Assembly (NCBI GenBank): GCA_030746295.1
Contig: JASLMY010000173.1
Location: 1 to 10,974, forward strand
Length of the DNA: 10,974 nucleotides
Direction: 5' to 3'
DNA from: Alphaproteobacteria bacterium
Lineage (GTDB): Bacteria > Pseudomonadota > Alphaproteobacteria > GCA-2731375
The position numbers were made by a program, and so were the translations under genes. Under the pieces are notes generated by a model. That model searched no databases, had not been told where the DNA came from, and saw only the letters and a list, made by a program, of their open reading frames with translations. The first letter of the stretch is position 1, and every line of letters begins with the position of its first letter. Shown here piece by piece: positions 1-7,015 of this stretch.

Positions 1-1
1 C

Positions 2-469
2 GTGCTCGAGGCGACGCTGCCCGAGCGCGAGCCACATGCCCCCCTCTACGACGCTCTTGCTGTGCTGCTGGACGCGCTCGCGGCCTCCGAGGCCTGGCCG
101 GCCGTCTACGTCCGCTTCGAGCTCGGCCTCTTGCAAGAGCTCGGCTTCGGCCTCGATCTCCAGGCCTGCGCCATGACCGGTGCGACCGAGGGTTTGGCCT
201 ACGTTTCGCCAAGGTCGGGGCGTGCCGTCACCGCCGAGGCGGCGGCGCCCTGGAAGGAGAAGCTGTTGCGCCTGCCGGCTTTCCTGTTGAACGGCCAAGC
301 CGGCGCTCCCGACGACGATGACATCGTCGCCGGCCTGGCGCTCGCCGGGCATTTCCTCGAGCGTCACGTGCTGGCCACGGCGCGGCGGCCCCTGCCGGCG
401 GCCCGAACGCGCCTTCTTGAGCATTTTTCCCGTTCAACCACAACATCTGGTGCTATAGTCGTGTCATGA
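2..469 (+). CDS. recO: DNA repair protein RecO, C-terminal part (cut by window edge)
   Basis: This is the C-terminal ~155 residues of RecO, the recombination mediator that works with RecR to load RecA onto SSB-coated single-stranded DNA in the RecF pathway. The N-terminal OB fold lies outside the window, so the GTG at 2-4 should not be read as the true start. Family features are visible: a [14 protein letters not shown] segment, [18 protein letters not shown], then a CAMTG turn and [11 protein letters not shown], which are typical of the alphaproteobacterial RecO C-terminal domain. The later GHFLERHV helix also fits. The TGA stop (467-469) overlaps the parC ATG in an ATGA tetranucleotide, so the two are probably translationally coupled. 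The last ~14 codons, after LLEHF, are poor in GC at the third position compared with the rest, and may double as a promoter for parC. Confidence 0.9.
   Translation: MLEATLPEREPHAPLYDALAVLLDALAASEAWPAVYVRFELGLLQELGFGLDLQACAMTGATEGLAYVSPRSGRAVTAEAAAPWKEKLLRLPAFLLNGQAGAPDDDDIVAGLALAGHFLERHVLATARRPLPAARTRLLEHFSRSTTTSGAIVVS
454..459 (+). promoter_or_regulatory. Possible -10 element (TATAGT) just before parC
   Basis: TATAGT matches TATAAT at five of six bases. It sits inside an AT-rich island at the 3' end of recO (about 420-466), in otherwise very GC-rich DNA. It ends six bases before the parC ATG, so a transcript from it would be almost leaderless. No convincing -35 hexamer lies 16-18 bases upstream, so this is weak and inferred from sequence alone. 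Confidence 0.25.
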
Positions 470-2691
470 ATGACGTCATCGAAGCTGGAGAAATTCGTCC
501 CGCGCCGTTCGCCGAGGCCCTGAGCGAGCGCTATCTGAACTACGCCCTCTCGACCATCATGGCCCGCTCGCTGCCCGACGTGCGCGACGGCCTGAAGCCC
601 GTGCACCGGCGCCTGCTCTACGCCATGCGCGAGTTGAAGCTGGACCCGAAGTCCGGCTTCAAGAAATGCGCCCGCATCGTCGGCGACGTCATGGGCCGCT
701 TCCACCCGCACGGCGACCAGGCGATCTACGACGCCCTGGTACGCCTGGCGCAGGACTTCGCCCAGCGCTACCCCCTGGTCGACGGGCAGGGCAACTTCGG
801 CAACGTCGACGGCGACAACGCCGCGGCCATGCGCTACACCGAGGCCCGCCTGACCGAGGTGGCAGAGGCACTGCTGGCCGAGATCGACCAGGACACGGTC
901 GACTTCCGCGAGACCTATGACGGCGAGGACGAGGAGCCGGTGGTCCTGCCGGCGGCCTTTCCAAACCTGCTGGCGAACGGCGCCGCCGGCATCGCCGTCG
1001 GCATGGCGACCAACATCCCGCCCCACAATGTCGGCGAGATCGCCGCGGCGCTCTTGCATTTGATCAAGCACCCGAACGCCCGCATCGACAAGCTGGTGGA
1101 ATTCATACCGGGCCCCGACCTGCCCACCGGCGGCGTCCTGGTCGAGCCGCCCGAGAGCATCCGCGAGGCCTATGCCACGGGGCGCGGCGGCTTTCGCTTG
1201 AGGGCCAGATGGGAGGTCGAGCGCGGCAAGCGCGGCACCTACGCGATCGTCGTCAGCGAAGTGCCCTATCAGGTGCCCAAGGCCCGCATCGTCGAGAAGT
1301 TGGCCGAGCTGATCCAGCAGAAGAAGGTGCCGCTCTTGGCCGACGTCCGGGACGAGTCGGCCGAGGACATCCGCCTGGTGCTGGAGCCTCGCTCGGGCAA
1401 GGTGCCGGCCGACGTGCTAATGGAGCACCTCTTCCGCCTGACCGACCTCGAGGTCCGCGTCGGCCTCAACATGAACGTGCTGGACGCCGAGCAGACGCCG
1501 CGGCAGATGTCGCTCGCCCAGGTGCTGCGGGCCTTTCTCGACCATCGCCACGAGGTGCTGGAGCGCCGCAGCCGCTACCGCCTGGCCCAGATCGAGCGGC
1601 GGTTGGAGATTCTGAGCGGCTACCTGATCGCCTATCTCAACCTCGACGAGGTGATCCGCATCATCCGCGAGGCCGACGAGCCCAAGCAGGAGCTGATGCA
1701 GCGCTTCGAGCTTTCCGACCTTCAGGTCGAGGCAATCCTGAACATGCGGCTGCGTGCCCTGCGCCGCCTGGAAGAGATCGAGATCAAGCGCGAGCACGAC
1801 GCCCTGAAGGCGGAGCGGCGCGGGCTTGCCGCCCTGCTGAAGGACGAGGGCAAGCGCTGGCGCGTCATCGCCGACGAGATCCGTGACCTCAAGAAGCGCT
1901 TCGGCGGCAATGACGCGCTTGGTCGCCGCCGGACGACGATAGAGGCAGCGCCCACCGTCGAGGAGATCGCGCCCGAGGCCCTCATCGAGCGCGAGCCGAT
2001 CACCGTCGTCTGCTCCGAGAAGGGCTGGCTCAGGACCATTCGCGGCCACGTGGCGGAAGGCCCCGACGTTCGTTACAAGGAGGGTGACCGGGGCCGCTTC
2101 TGGCTTTCGGCCGAGACCACCGACAAGTTGGTCATCTTCGCCACCAACGGCCGCTTCTACACCCTCGGTTGCGACAAGTTGCCGGGCGGCCGCGGCCACG
2201 GCGAGCCGGTGCGCCTCATGTTCGATCTCGGCAACGACGAGGATATCGTCGCCTTGCGCGTCCACAAGCCCGGCCGCAAGCTCTTGTTGGCCTCCAGCGC
2301 GGGCCGCGGCTTCGTCGTCGAGGAGGACCAGGTCATCGCCCAGACCCGCAGCGGCAAGCAGGCGCTGAACCTCTCCGGAGACGAGGAGGCTCAGGTGGCT
2401 GCGCCCATAGAGGGCGACACCGTCGCCGTCGTCGGCGAGAACCGAAAGCTGGCGCTCTTCCCGCTCGAGGAGGTGCCGGAGATGACCCGGGGTCGCGGTG
2501 TCCTACTGCAGCGCTACCGCGACGGCGGCTTGTCGGATGCCAAGGTCTTTTCGCTGGCCGAGGGCTTGAGCTGGCGCCAGGTCGGCGGCCGGACCCGGAC
2601 CGAGACCGACCTCATGCCCTGGCAAGGCAAGCGCGCCGCTGCCGGCCGCCTGGCGCCCAAGGGCTTTCCGCGCAACAACAAGTTCGGCTGA
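466..2691 (+). CDS. parC: DNA topoisomerase IV subunit A (ParC)
   Basis: ParC is the DNA-cleaving subunit of topoisomerase IV, which with ParE unlinks replicated chromosomes in the cytoplasm. At 741 residues it has the usual ParC length. The breakage-reunion core covers about residues 22-480: [27 protein letters not shown], then [12 protein letters not shown] (73-84), and the active-site pair R123-Y124 in AAMRYTEAR, where Y124 forms the covalent link to DNA. A coiled-coil tower segment follows around 360-480. The C-terminal beta-pinwheel begins near residue 511 ([14 protein letters not shown]) and has only degenerate GyrA-box-like stretches, which argues for ParC over GyrA. The residue matching the quinolone-contact Ser of E. 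coli ParC (S80) is Gln85, while the partner acidic position is Asp89. The start follows from the ATGA overlap with recO; there is no clear Shine-Dalgarno sequence. Confidence 0.96.
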   Translation: MNDVIEAGEIRPAPFAEALSERYLNYALSTIMARSLPDVRDGLKPVHRRLLYAMRELKLDPKSGFKKCARIVGDVMGRFHPHGDQAIYDALVRLAQDFAQRYPLVDGQGNFGNVDGDNAAAMRYTEARLTEVAEALLAEIDQDTVDFRETYDGEDEEPVVLPAAFPNLLANGAAGIAVGMATNIPPHNVGEIAAALLHLIKHPNARIDKLVEFIPGPDLPTGGVLVEPPESIREAYATGRGGFRLRARWEVERGKRGTYAIVVSEVPYQVPKARIVEKLAELIQQKKVPLLADVRDESAEDIRLVLEPRSGKVPADVLMEHLFRLTDLEVRVGLNMNVLDAEQTPRQMSLAQVLRAFLDHRHEVLERRSRYRLAQIERRLEILSGYLIAYLNLDEVIRIIREADEPKQELMQRFELSDLQVEAILNMRLRALRRLEEIEIKREHDALKAERRGLAALLKDEGKRWRVIADEIRDLKKRFGGNDALGRRRTTIEAAPTVEEIAPEALIEREPITVVCSEKGWLRTIRGHVAEGPDVRYKEGDRGRFWLSAETTDKLVIFATNGRFYTLGCDKLPGGRGHGEPVRLMFDLGNDEDIVALRVHKPGRKLLLASSAGRGFVVEEDQVIAQTRSGKQALNLSGDEEAQVAAPIEGDTVAVVGENRKLALFPLEEVPEMTRGRGVLLQRYRDGGLSDAKVFSLAEGLSWRQVGGRTRTETDLMPWQGKRAAAGRLAPKGFPRNNKFG

Positions 2692-2834
2692 GCCCGAAGC
2701 GCTCGCGCGCCGCGACGGTCCCGCCGCAATGCGTCAGGTCTTAATGGCCGTTTCGGCGATACCGGGGTCTTGGGGCGGCTGCCGGTTCGCCATGGCCGGC
2801 CCGACCTCTGCGCAGGCCAAGAGCGGACGAATGA

Positions 2835-2860
2835 GACCCGGACGGGATTCCGTCCTGGTC
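2835..2860. terminator. Strong hairpin between convergent parC and TRAP gene
   Basis: An 11-base stem (2835-2845 against 2850-2860, ten of eleven pairs, one C/T mismatch) closes over a GATT loop. It lies in the 216-bp gap between two genes that face each other, where a bidirectional terminator is expected. There is no run of T on either side, so classical intrinsic termination is not shown. A second, shorter hairpin (GCGCCGC, 2874-2880, with GCGGCGC, 2886-2892, loop GAAAT) sits 13 bases further on. Confidence 0.4.
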
Positions 2861-2907
2861 CAAATCGCGCCCCGCGCCGCGAAATGCGGCGCCGGTCCCG
2901 TATCCGG

Positions 2908-3963
2908 CTACTCGGCCTTGACGCCGATGACTTCGCCGATGGTGCTGTTCCAATCGGCGACGCAGTCCGCCGAGCAACGCTTCGCCCAGTTCTTCAGCAC
3001 CGACTCCTTGAGAACGCGGTTCAATTCCGCCTTGTCCTCTTCGCTGGTCGGCACAATGGTGACGCTTGCCGGATCGCCGCGTGTGCACTTGCCCTTGCCC
3101 GACAGGCATACAATCGCCTCGGCATCCTCCTTGGAGGTGAAGTCCCACATCCGGTCTTCCTGAATGCGTGCCTGCTCGGTGAGGAAGGCCTTGGTATCGT
3201 CGTTGAAGCCGTTCCAACGCTTGTTGCTGATCGCCATGAAGGCCATGCCCAGGCTCACCCGGGTGGTCAGCGTGTGGGTGATGACCTCGGTCCAGCGGGC
3301 CTGGTAGGCGGGCATGGAACCAGTGACGCCGCATTGGGCCACGCCCTTCTGCAGGGCCGGCACCACCTCGGCGAAGGCGATGGTAATCGAGGTGCCGCCC
3401 AGCGCGCTGACGAAGTCGCCCAGCGTGGTCGAATAGACGCGGACCCGCTTTTCGTTCAAGTCGGTCAGCTTCTTCACTGGCGGGGCGCAGAACACCATCT
3501 GGCTGGGGAAGGGATAGGACAGCATGTAATGGGCATTGAAGGTCTTGTCGAAGGTCTTGCGCAATACCGGCTCGTAGGCCTTCAGAACCTCGCGGCCTTG
3601 GGTATAGTCGGTCATGACGCCGGAGAGGTCGATCCCCTCGAGCGCCGCGTTCTCCGAGGCGACATAGCCGTAGCTGCCGAAGGCGGCATCGAAGACGCCG
3701 AGCTTGGTGAGCCGCATGACCTCCCAGCCCTTGAGACCGAGCTCGGTGATCGGATGGATCGACCCTTTGACCTTGCCGCCCGAGGCTTGGGGCAGGTGCT
3801 TGTCGACGAAGGGCTTTTCGAGGAACTTGTAGTTCGACAGGTTGTGCCAGGTACCGACGAACTTCAGTTTGACATTTTGCACTTCCGCCGAAGCGGCGGC
3901 ACTGATGATCGCGAGCCCAGCCGCGGCAGCCAATACGGCCAGTGCTCTTACTTGATAGCCCAT
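2908..3963 (-). CDS. TRAP transporter substrate-binding protein (DctP-like)
   Basis: This is a predicted periplasmic binding protein of a tripartite ATP-independent periplasmic (TRAP) transporter; such proteins deliver organic acids to a DctQM-type membrane unit. The 351-residue product starts at the ATG at 3963-3961, chosen because GGGAGGAG lies five bases upstream and the next residues form a clean signal peptide (cleavage probably after A26, SAAASA/EVQN). An ATG eight codons earlier is less likely. DctP features include LTDLNEKRVRVYS (166-178; R175 is the likely carboxylate-binding Arg), then FAEVVPALQKGVAQCGVTGSMPAY (197-220). Six cysteines (159, 211, 286, 293, 330, 334) are unusual and could form disulfides. 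No DctQ or DctM gene is in the window. It is divergent from an acyl-CoA ligase, which suggests that the ligand is a carboxylic acid; the actual ligand is unknown. Confidence 0.88.
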   Translation of the reverse strand: MGYQVRALAVLAAAAGLAIISAAASAEVQNVKLKFVGTWHNLSNYKFLEKPFVDKHLPQASGGKVKGSIHPITELGLKGWEVMRLTKLGVFDAAFGSYGYVASENAALEGIDLSGVMTDYTQGREVLKAYEPVLRKTFDKTFNAHYMLSYPFPSQMVFCAPPVKKLTDLNEKRVRVYSTTLGDFVSALGGTSITIAFAEVVPALQKGVAQCGVTGSMPAYQARWTEVITHTLTTRVSLGMAFMAISNKRWNGFNDDTKAFLTEQARIQEDRMWDFTSKEDAEAIVCLSGKGKCTRGDPASVTIVPTSEEDKAELNRVLKESVLKNWAKRCSADCVADWNSTIGEVIGVKAE

Positions 3964-4080
3964 GAAGACTCCTCCCTCTTGGGTCAACGATTCACAGATA
4001 ACTTGGCGCCATAATCTTGCTACAGCGCTTGCGACATTGTTAGTTGGCGCCGAGACAACGCCGGGAGCGGTGATTATCAG
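3964..4080. promoter_or_regulatory. Divergent regulatory region with repeated TTGGCGCC
   Basis: This 117-bp gap must hold the start signals for both the binding protein (minus) and the acyl-CoA ligase (plus). The octamer TTGGCGCC occurs twice in direct orientation, at 4003-4010 and 4044-4051. The 41-base offset is close to four helical turns, so the copies would lie on the same face of the helix. They could be operator sites for a shared regulator, but the octamer contains the palindrome GGCGCC and is GC-rich, so chance is possible. A weak minus-strand -10 candidate (GATTAT, 4011-4016 read in reverse) has no good -35. No regulator gene is adjacent. Confidence 0.3.
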
Positions 4081-5703
4081 ATGTCCGAATGCGGGCCTGA
4101 GTCAGTTTACGAAGCGTTTCTGCGCTCGGCCGAGAAGTGGCCGGAGAACGATTTTCTGGCCGTACCCTCGATGCCGGGGCGCGGCTATCACGAGGCCGGC
4201 GCGACCTTCACCTACGCCCAGGTTCGCGAACAGGTCGGCCGCTACAAGGAACGCTACGCTGCCGCCGGCTATGGCCCGGGGCATCGGGTGGCGCTGCTCT
4301 TGGGACAGCGGCCGGAGTTCTTCTTTCACTATCTGGCGCTGAACGGCCTCGGGGCCGGTATCGTGCCGGTCAATCCCGACTATCGCCACGACGAGATGCT
4401 CTACCAGATGGACCATTCCGAGGCCGACCTCGCCGTGGTCCTGGAGGCGCGCGCCGACGATATGGGCCGGGTCGTGGCGGCGCGCGACGTGGCCCTGCCC
4501 GTGGTCACCTTCGAGGAATTTCCGGAGACGCCGCCGCTGCCGGCGCGACGCGCGACGGCCGTGAGGCCCGGCCCCGAGACCGAATGCAGCCTGCTCTATA
4601 CCTCCGGCACGACCGGTCGGCCCAAGGGCTGCATCCTCACCAATCGCTACTATCTCGGCGCCGGCCGGTGGTATGCCGAGCTCGGCGGCGTCGCCGCGAT
4701 GCACGAGGGCGTCGAGCGCTGCTACAACCCGCTGCCGCTCTACCACATGAACTGCCAGGGCGTCTCGGCGACGGGCATGCTGTTGACCGGCGGCTGTCAG
4801 ATCCTGCCCGACCGCTTTCACCCCCGGCGCTGGTGGGCGGACCTAGTCGAGACCGGCGCCACCATCATCCACTACCTGGGAGTGGTGCCGCCGCTGCTCT
4901 TGAACCAGCCGGTATCGGAAGCGGAGGGCCGCCACCAGGTCCGCTTCGGCATCGGCGCCGGCGTCGAGCCGGAACTGCACGCCCCCTTCGAGGAACGCTT
5001 CGGCTTTCCCCTTGTCGAGGTCTGGGGCATGACCGAGACCGGCCGCGTCTTCGCCGACAACGTCGAGCCGCGGCAGATCACGACACGCGCCTTCGGCCGA
5101 CCCTTCGGCGGCCTGGAGGCCCGCGTCGTCGACGACGCCGACAACGAGCTGCCGCCCGACAGCGAGGGCGAGCTCGTCGTTCGCGAGGCCGGCGACGACC
5201 CCAGGCGCGGCTTCTTCTCGGGCTACCTCAAGAACGAGGCTGCGACCGAAGAGGCCTGGAAGGGTGGTTGGTTCCATACCGGCGACACGGTGCGCCAGGC
5301 AGCCGACGGCATGCTCTACTTCGTCGACCGCAAGAAGAACATCATCCGCCGCTCGGGCGAGAACATCGCCGCCGCCGAGATCGAGGCCTGCCTGCAGGCG
5401 CACGAGGCGGTGGCGCAGGTGGCGGTGATCGCCGCGCCCGACGAGATCCGCGAGGAGGAGGTTTTTGCCTGCCTCGTGGCGATGCCGGGGACCTCTGCTG
5501 ACGCGGCGCTCGCCCGTGCCCTCTTCGACTGGTGCTATGAGCGCCTGGCCTACTACAAGCCGCCGGGCTGGCTCCTCTTCGTCGACAGCCTGCCGACGAC
5601 CGGAACCCAGAAGGTGCAGAAGACCGAAATCTTCCCCGTCGGCGAGGACCCCCGCCAGCGGGCCGGCATCTACGACTTCAGGGACCTGAAGAAGCGTTCC
5701 TGA
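4081..5703 (+). CDS. AMP-forming acyl-CoA ligase, crotonobetaine/carnitine-CoA ligase-like
   Basis: The 540-residue product is a member of the ANL (adenylate-forming) superfamily. It should activate a carboxylic acid with ATP to an acyl-adenylate and then to a CoA thioester in the cytosol. Motifs occur in order: the P-loop YTSGTTGRPKG (173-183), VWGMTET (314-320), GWFHTGD (396-402), the hinge/A8 segment DRKKNIIRRSGENI (416-429) and the A10 region PTTGTQKVQK (505-514). The catalytic lysine is probably K511. The usual Gly just before it is Gln510. The overall pattern resembles the CaiC-type and ATP-dependent acyl-CoA ligase group more than long-chain FadD, but the substrate cannot be read from sequence. 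GGGAG about 13 bases upstream is a poor ribosome site. The divergent TRAP binding protein suggests that an imported organic acid may be the substrate (inference). Confidence 0.92.
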   Translation: MSECGPESVYEAFLRSAEKWPENDFLAVPSMPGRGYHEAGATFTYAQVREQVGRYKERYAAAGYGPGHRVALLLGQRPEFFFHYLALNGLGAGIVPVNPDYRHDEMLYQMDHSEADLAVVLEARADDMGRVVAARDVALPVVTFEEFPETPPLPARRATAVRPGPETECSLLYTSGTTGRPKGCILTNRYYLGAGRWYAELGGVAAMHEGVERCYNPLPLYHMNCQGVSATGMLLTGGCQILPDRFHPRRWWADLVETGATIIHYLGVVPPLLLNQPVSEAEGRHQVRFGIGAGVEPELHAPFEERFGFPLVEVWGMTETGRVFADNVEPRQITTRAFGRPFGGLEARVVDDADNELPPDSEGELVVREAGDDPRRGFFSGYLKNEAATEEAWKGGWFHTGDTVRQAADGMLYFVDRKKNIIRRSGENIAAAEIEACLQAHEAVAQVAVIAAPDEIREEEVFACLVAMPGTSADAALARALFDWCYERLAYYKPPGWLLFVDSLPTTGTQKVQKTEIFPVGEDPRQRAGIYDFRDLKKRS

Positions 5704-5899
5704 TCAGAGCATCGAAAGCAGCTCTCGGGTGAGAGGTCGCGCGGCTTGAAGCCCGCTCGAGCCCTCGCCGTGACGGGCCGGCCGTTCAACTTCCATCACG
5801 TCTGCGTGCGATTCACGCGAGGTCGTGCCTCGGGGCTCGCCGTCGCCGGGGAAGCTCCCCAAATACCTTGACGATAGGGGAAAACCTTGGAGGTGAGCC

Positions 5900-6082
5900 A
5901 TGTCCGAGACCTCGACCCCAAAGCCCGAGAACCGAGCCGGCCGTCGCCGTCTGGCCACGCCGCTGACCCTTGCCCTTTTGGCCGGCACCCTTCTGGCCGC
6001 CTGCCAGACCACGATCAACGCGACGCCGGAGAAGTCCTCCAGTTGCGCCGACAGACACAGCTTCTGCGACAAGGGCAAGTAG
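5900..6082 (+). CDS. Small predicted lipoprotein (60 aa)
   Basis: I do not recognise a named family. The start at 5900 is supported by GGAGGTGA at 5889-5896. The protein has a charged N-terminal region (residues 1-18, ending RAGRRR), a hydrophobic stretch (about 19-33) and a lipobox LLAAC with C35 as the likely lipidated residue. The mature chain would be only 26 residues, with Cys at 49 and 56 (SCADRHSFCDKGK) that could form a disulfide. It would be anchored at a membrane facing the periplasm. Its size and composition resemble small entericidin-like or hypothetical alphaproteobacterial lipoproteins, but I cannot assign it to one. It lies 196 bp after the ligase stop and 90 bp before the LLM oxidoreductase. 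Whether it is co-transcribed with either gene is not clear. Confidence 0.7.
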   Translation: MSETSTPKPENRAGRRRLATPLTLALLAGTLLAACQTTINATPEKSSSCADRHSFCDKGK

Positions 6083-6172
6083 CCGCCGACCCGGCAGCGG
6101 TTGCGCCGGCGCCTTGGGCGCTCCAGGATTGAGCCATCGGCGAGAGCCGAGGGACCAACCGGGAGGGAAGCC

Positions 6173-7015
6173 ATGCATTTCGGCGTCGCCATGTTCATCA
6201 CCGACTATTCGATGTCGCCGACGGCGCTCGCCGGCGCCGTCGAATCACGCGGGCTGGAGAGCCTATTTCTGCCGGAGCACTCGCACATCCCCGTCTCGCG
6301 CCGCTCGCCCTGGCCCGGCGGCGGCGATCTGCCGAAGCAGTACTATGACGTCATGGATCCCTTCGTCGCGCTCGGTGCCGCGGCGGCAGTGACGACGACG
6401 CTGAAGCTTGGTACCGGGATCTGCCTCGTCATCCAGCGCGACCCGATCCAGACGGCACTGGAGGTGGCGACGCTGGACCAGATCTCGGGCGGGCGCTTTC
6501 TCTTCGGCGTCGGCGCCGGCTGGAACGCCGAGGAGATGGCCGACCACGGCACGGCGTTCGAGAGCCGCTTCGAGCTGATGGCCGAGCGGATCGCCGCCAT
6601 GAAGGTGATCTGGACCCAGAACGAGCCCGAGTTCCATGGGCAGTTCGTCGACTTCGACAAGATGATGACCTGGCCGAAGCCGGTGCAGAAGCCGCACCCA
6701 CCGATCCTGGTCGGCGGCGGTTTCCCCTACAGCGCCCGGCGCGCCATCGCCTATGGCGACGCCTGGCTGCCGCTCGGCCGTGGTGAAGACATGGTGTCGC
6801 TGCTGCCCCAGTTCCGCCAGATGGCGGCCGAGGCCGGCCGCGAGCCCGACGACCTGCCGGTCAGCATCTTCTTGCCGCCGGCCGAGGCCGACGTGCTCGG
6901 CCGGATGCGCGACGCCGAAGTCGAGCGGGTCGTGCTGTCGCTGCCGGCGGCCGGCGAGGACGAGGTGTTGCCGCTGTTGGACTCGTACGCCGAGCGCGCC
7001 GCCGAGGTCGGTTAG
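6173..7015 (+). CDS. LLM-class (luciferase-like) oxidoreductase, probably F420-dependent
   Basis: The 280-residue product is a luciferase-like TIM-barrel oxidoreductase. Members use reduced F420 or FMN to reduce or oxygenate small organic substrates in the cytosol. The ATG at 6173 is preferred because GGGAGGG (6161-6167) sits five bases upstream and the protein then opens with the first barrel strand (MHFGVAMFITDYS). Family motifs follow: LFLPEHSHIP (31-40), LKLGTGICLVIQRDP (77-91), then ATLDQISGGRFLFGVGAGWNAEEM (99-122) and PHPPILVGGG (174-183). These match the group annotated as LLM-class F420-dependent oxidoreductases. No F420 biosynthesis gene is visible here, so the cofactor is uncertain. 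The TAG stop interleaves with the bpt stop on the other strand in the tetranucleotide TTAG. Confidence 0.9.
   Translation: MHFGVAMFITDYSMSPTALAGAVESRGLESLFLPEHSHIPVSRRSPWPGGGDLPKQYYDVMDPFVALGAAAAVTTTLKLGTGICLVIQRDPIQTALEVATLDQISGGRFLFGVGAGWNAEEMADHGTAFESRFELMAERIAAMKVIWTQNEPEFHGQFVDFDKMMTWPKPVQKPHPPILVGGGFPYSARRAIAYGDAWLPLGRGEDMVSLLPQFRQMAAEAGREPDDLPVSIFLPPAEADVLGRMRDAEVERVVLSLPAAGEDEVLPLLDSYAERAAEVG

Noticed and set aside
2770..4014. A 414-codon plus-strand frame opposite the TRAP binding protein
   Set aside because: The minus strand encodes a protein with a signal peptide, ribosome site and DctP motifs. The plus frame shows no domain and is a GC3 shadow.
4137..5501. A 454-codon plus-strand frame inside the acyl-CoA ligase
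   Set aside because: It is an Arg/Gly/Pro-rich frame-shifted reading of the ligase, whose own frame holds every adenylation motif.
5848..5873. A GGGGA/TCCCC hairpin and TTGACG, considered as a terminator and a -35 box for the lipoprotein gene
   Set aside because: The stem is only five pairs with no T-run, and a -10 at proper spacing from TTGACG would fall on the ribosome site, so neither role is supported.
6101..6172. An N-terminal extension of the LLM oxidoreductase from an upstream ATG
   Set aside because: The extra residues are Arg-rich and unlike the family. The ATG at 6173 has a strong ribosome site and starts directly at the first barrel strand.
5704..6201. A 165-codon minus-strand frame covering the gap after the ligase and the small lipoprotein
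   Set aside because: No good ribosome site and no domain are visible, and it overlaps the well-supported lipoprotein and the LLM start. The gap 5704-5899 otherwise holds only short weak stem-loops, such as GCGTG/CACGC near 5805-5819.
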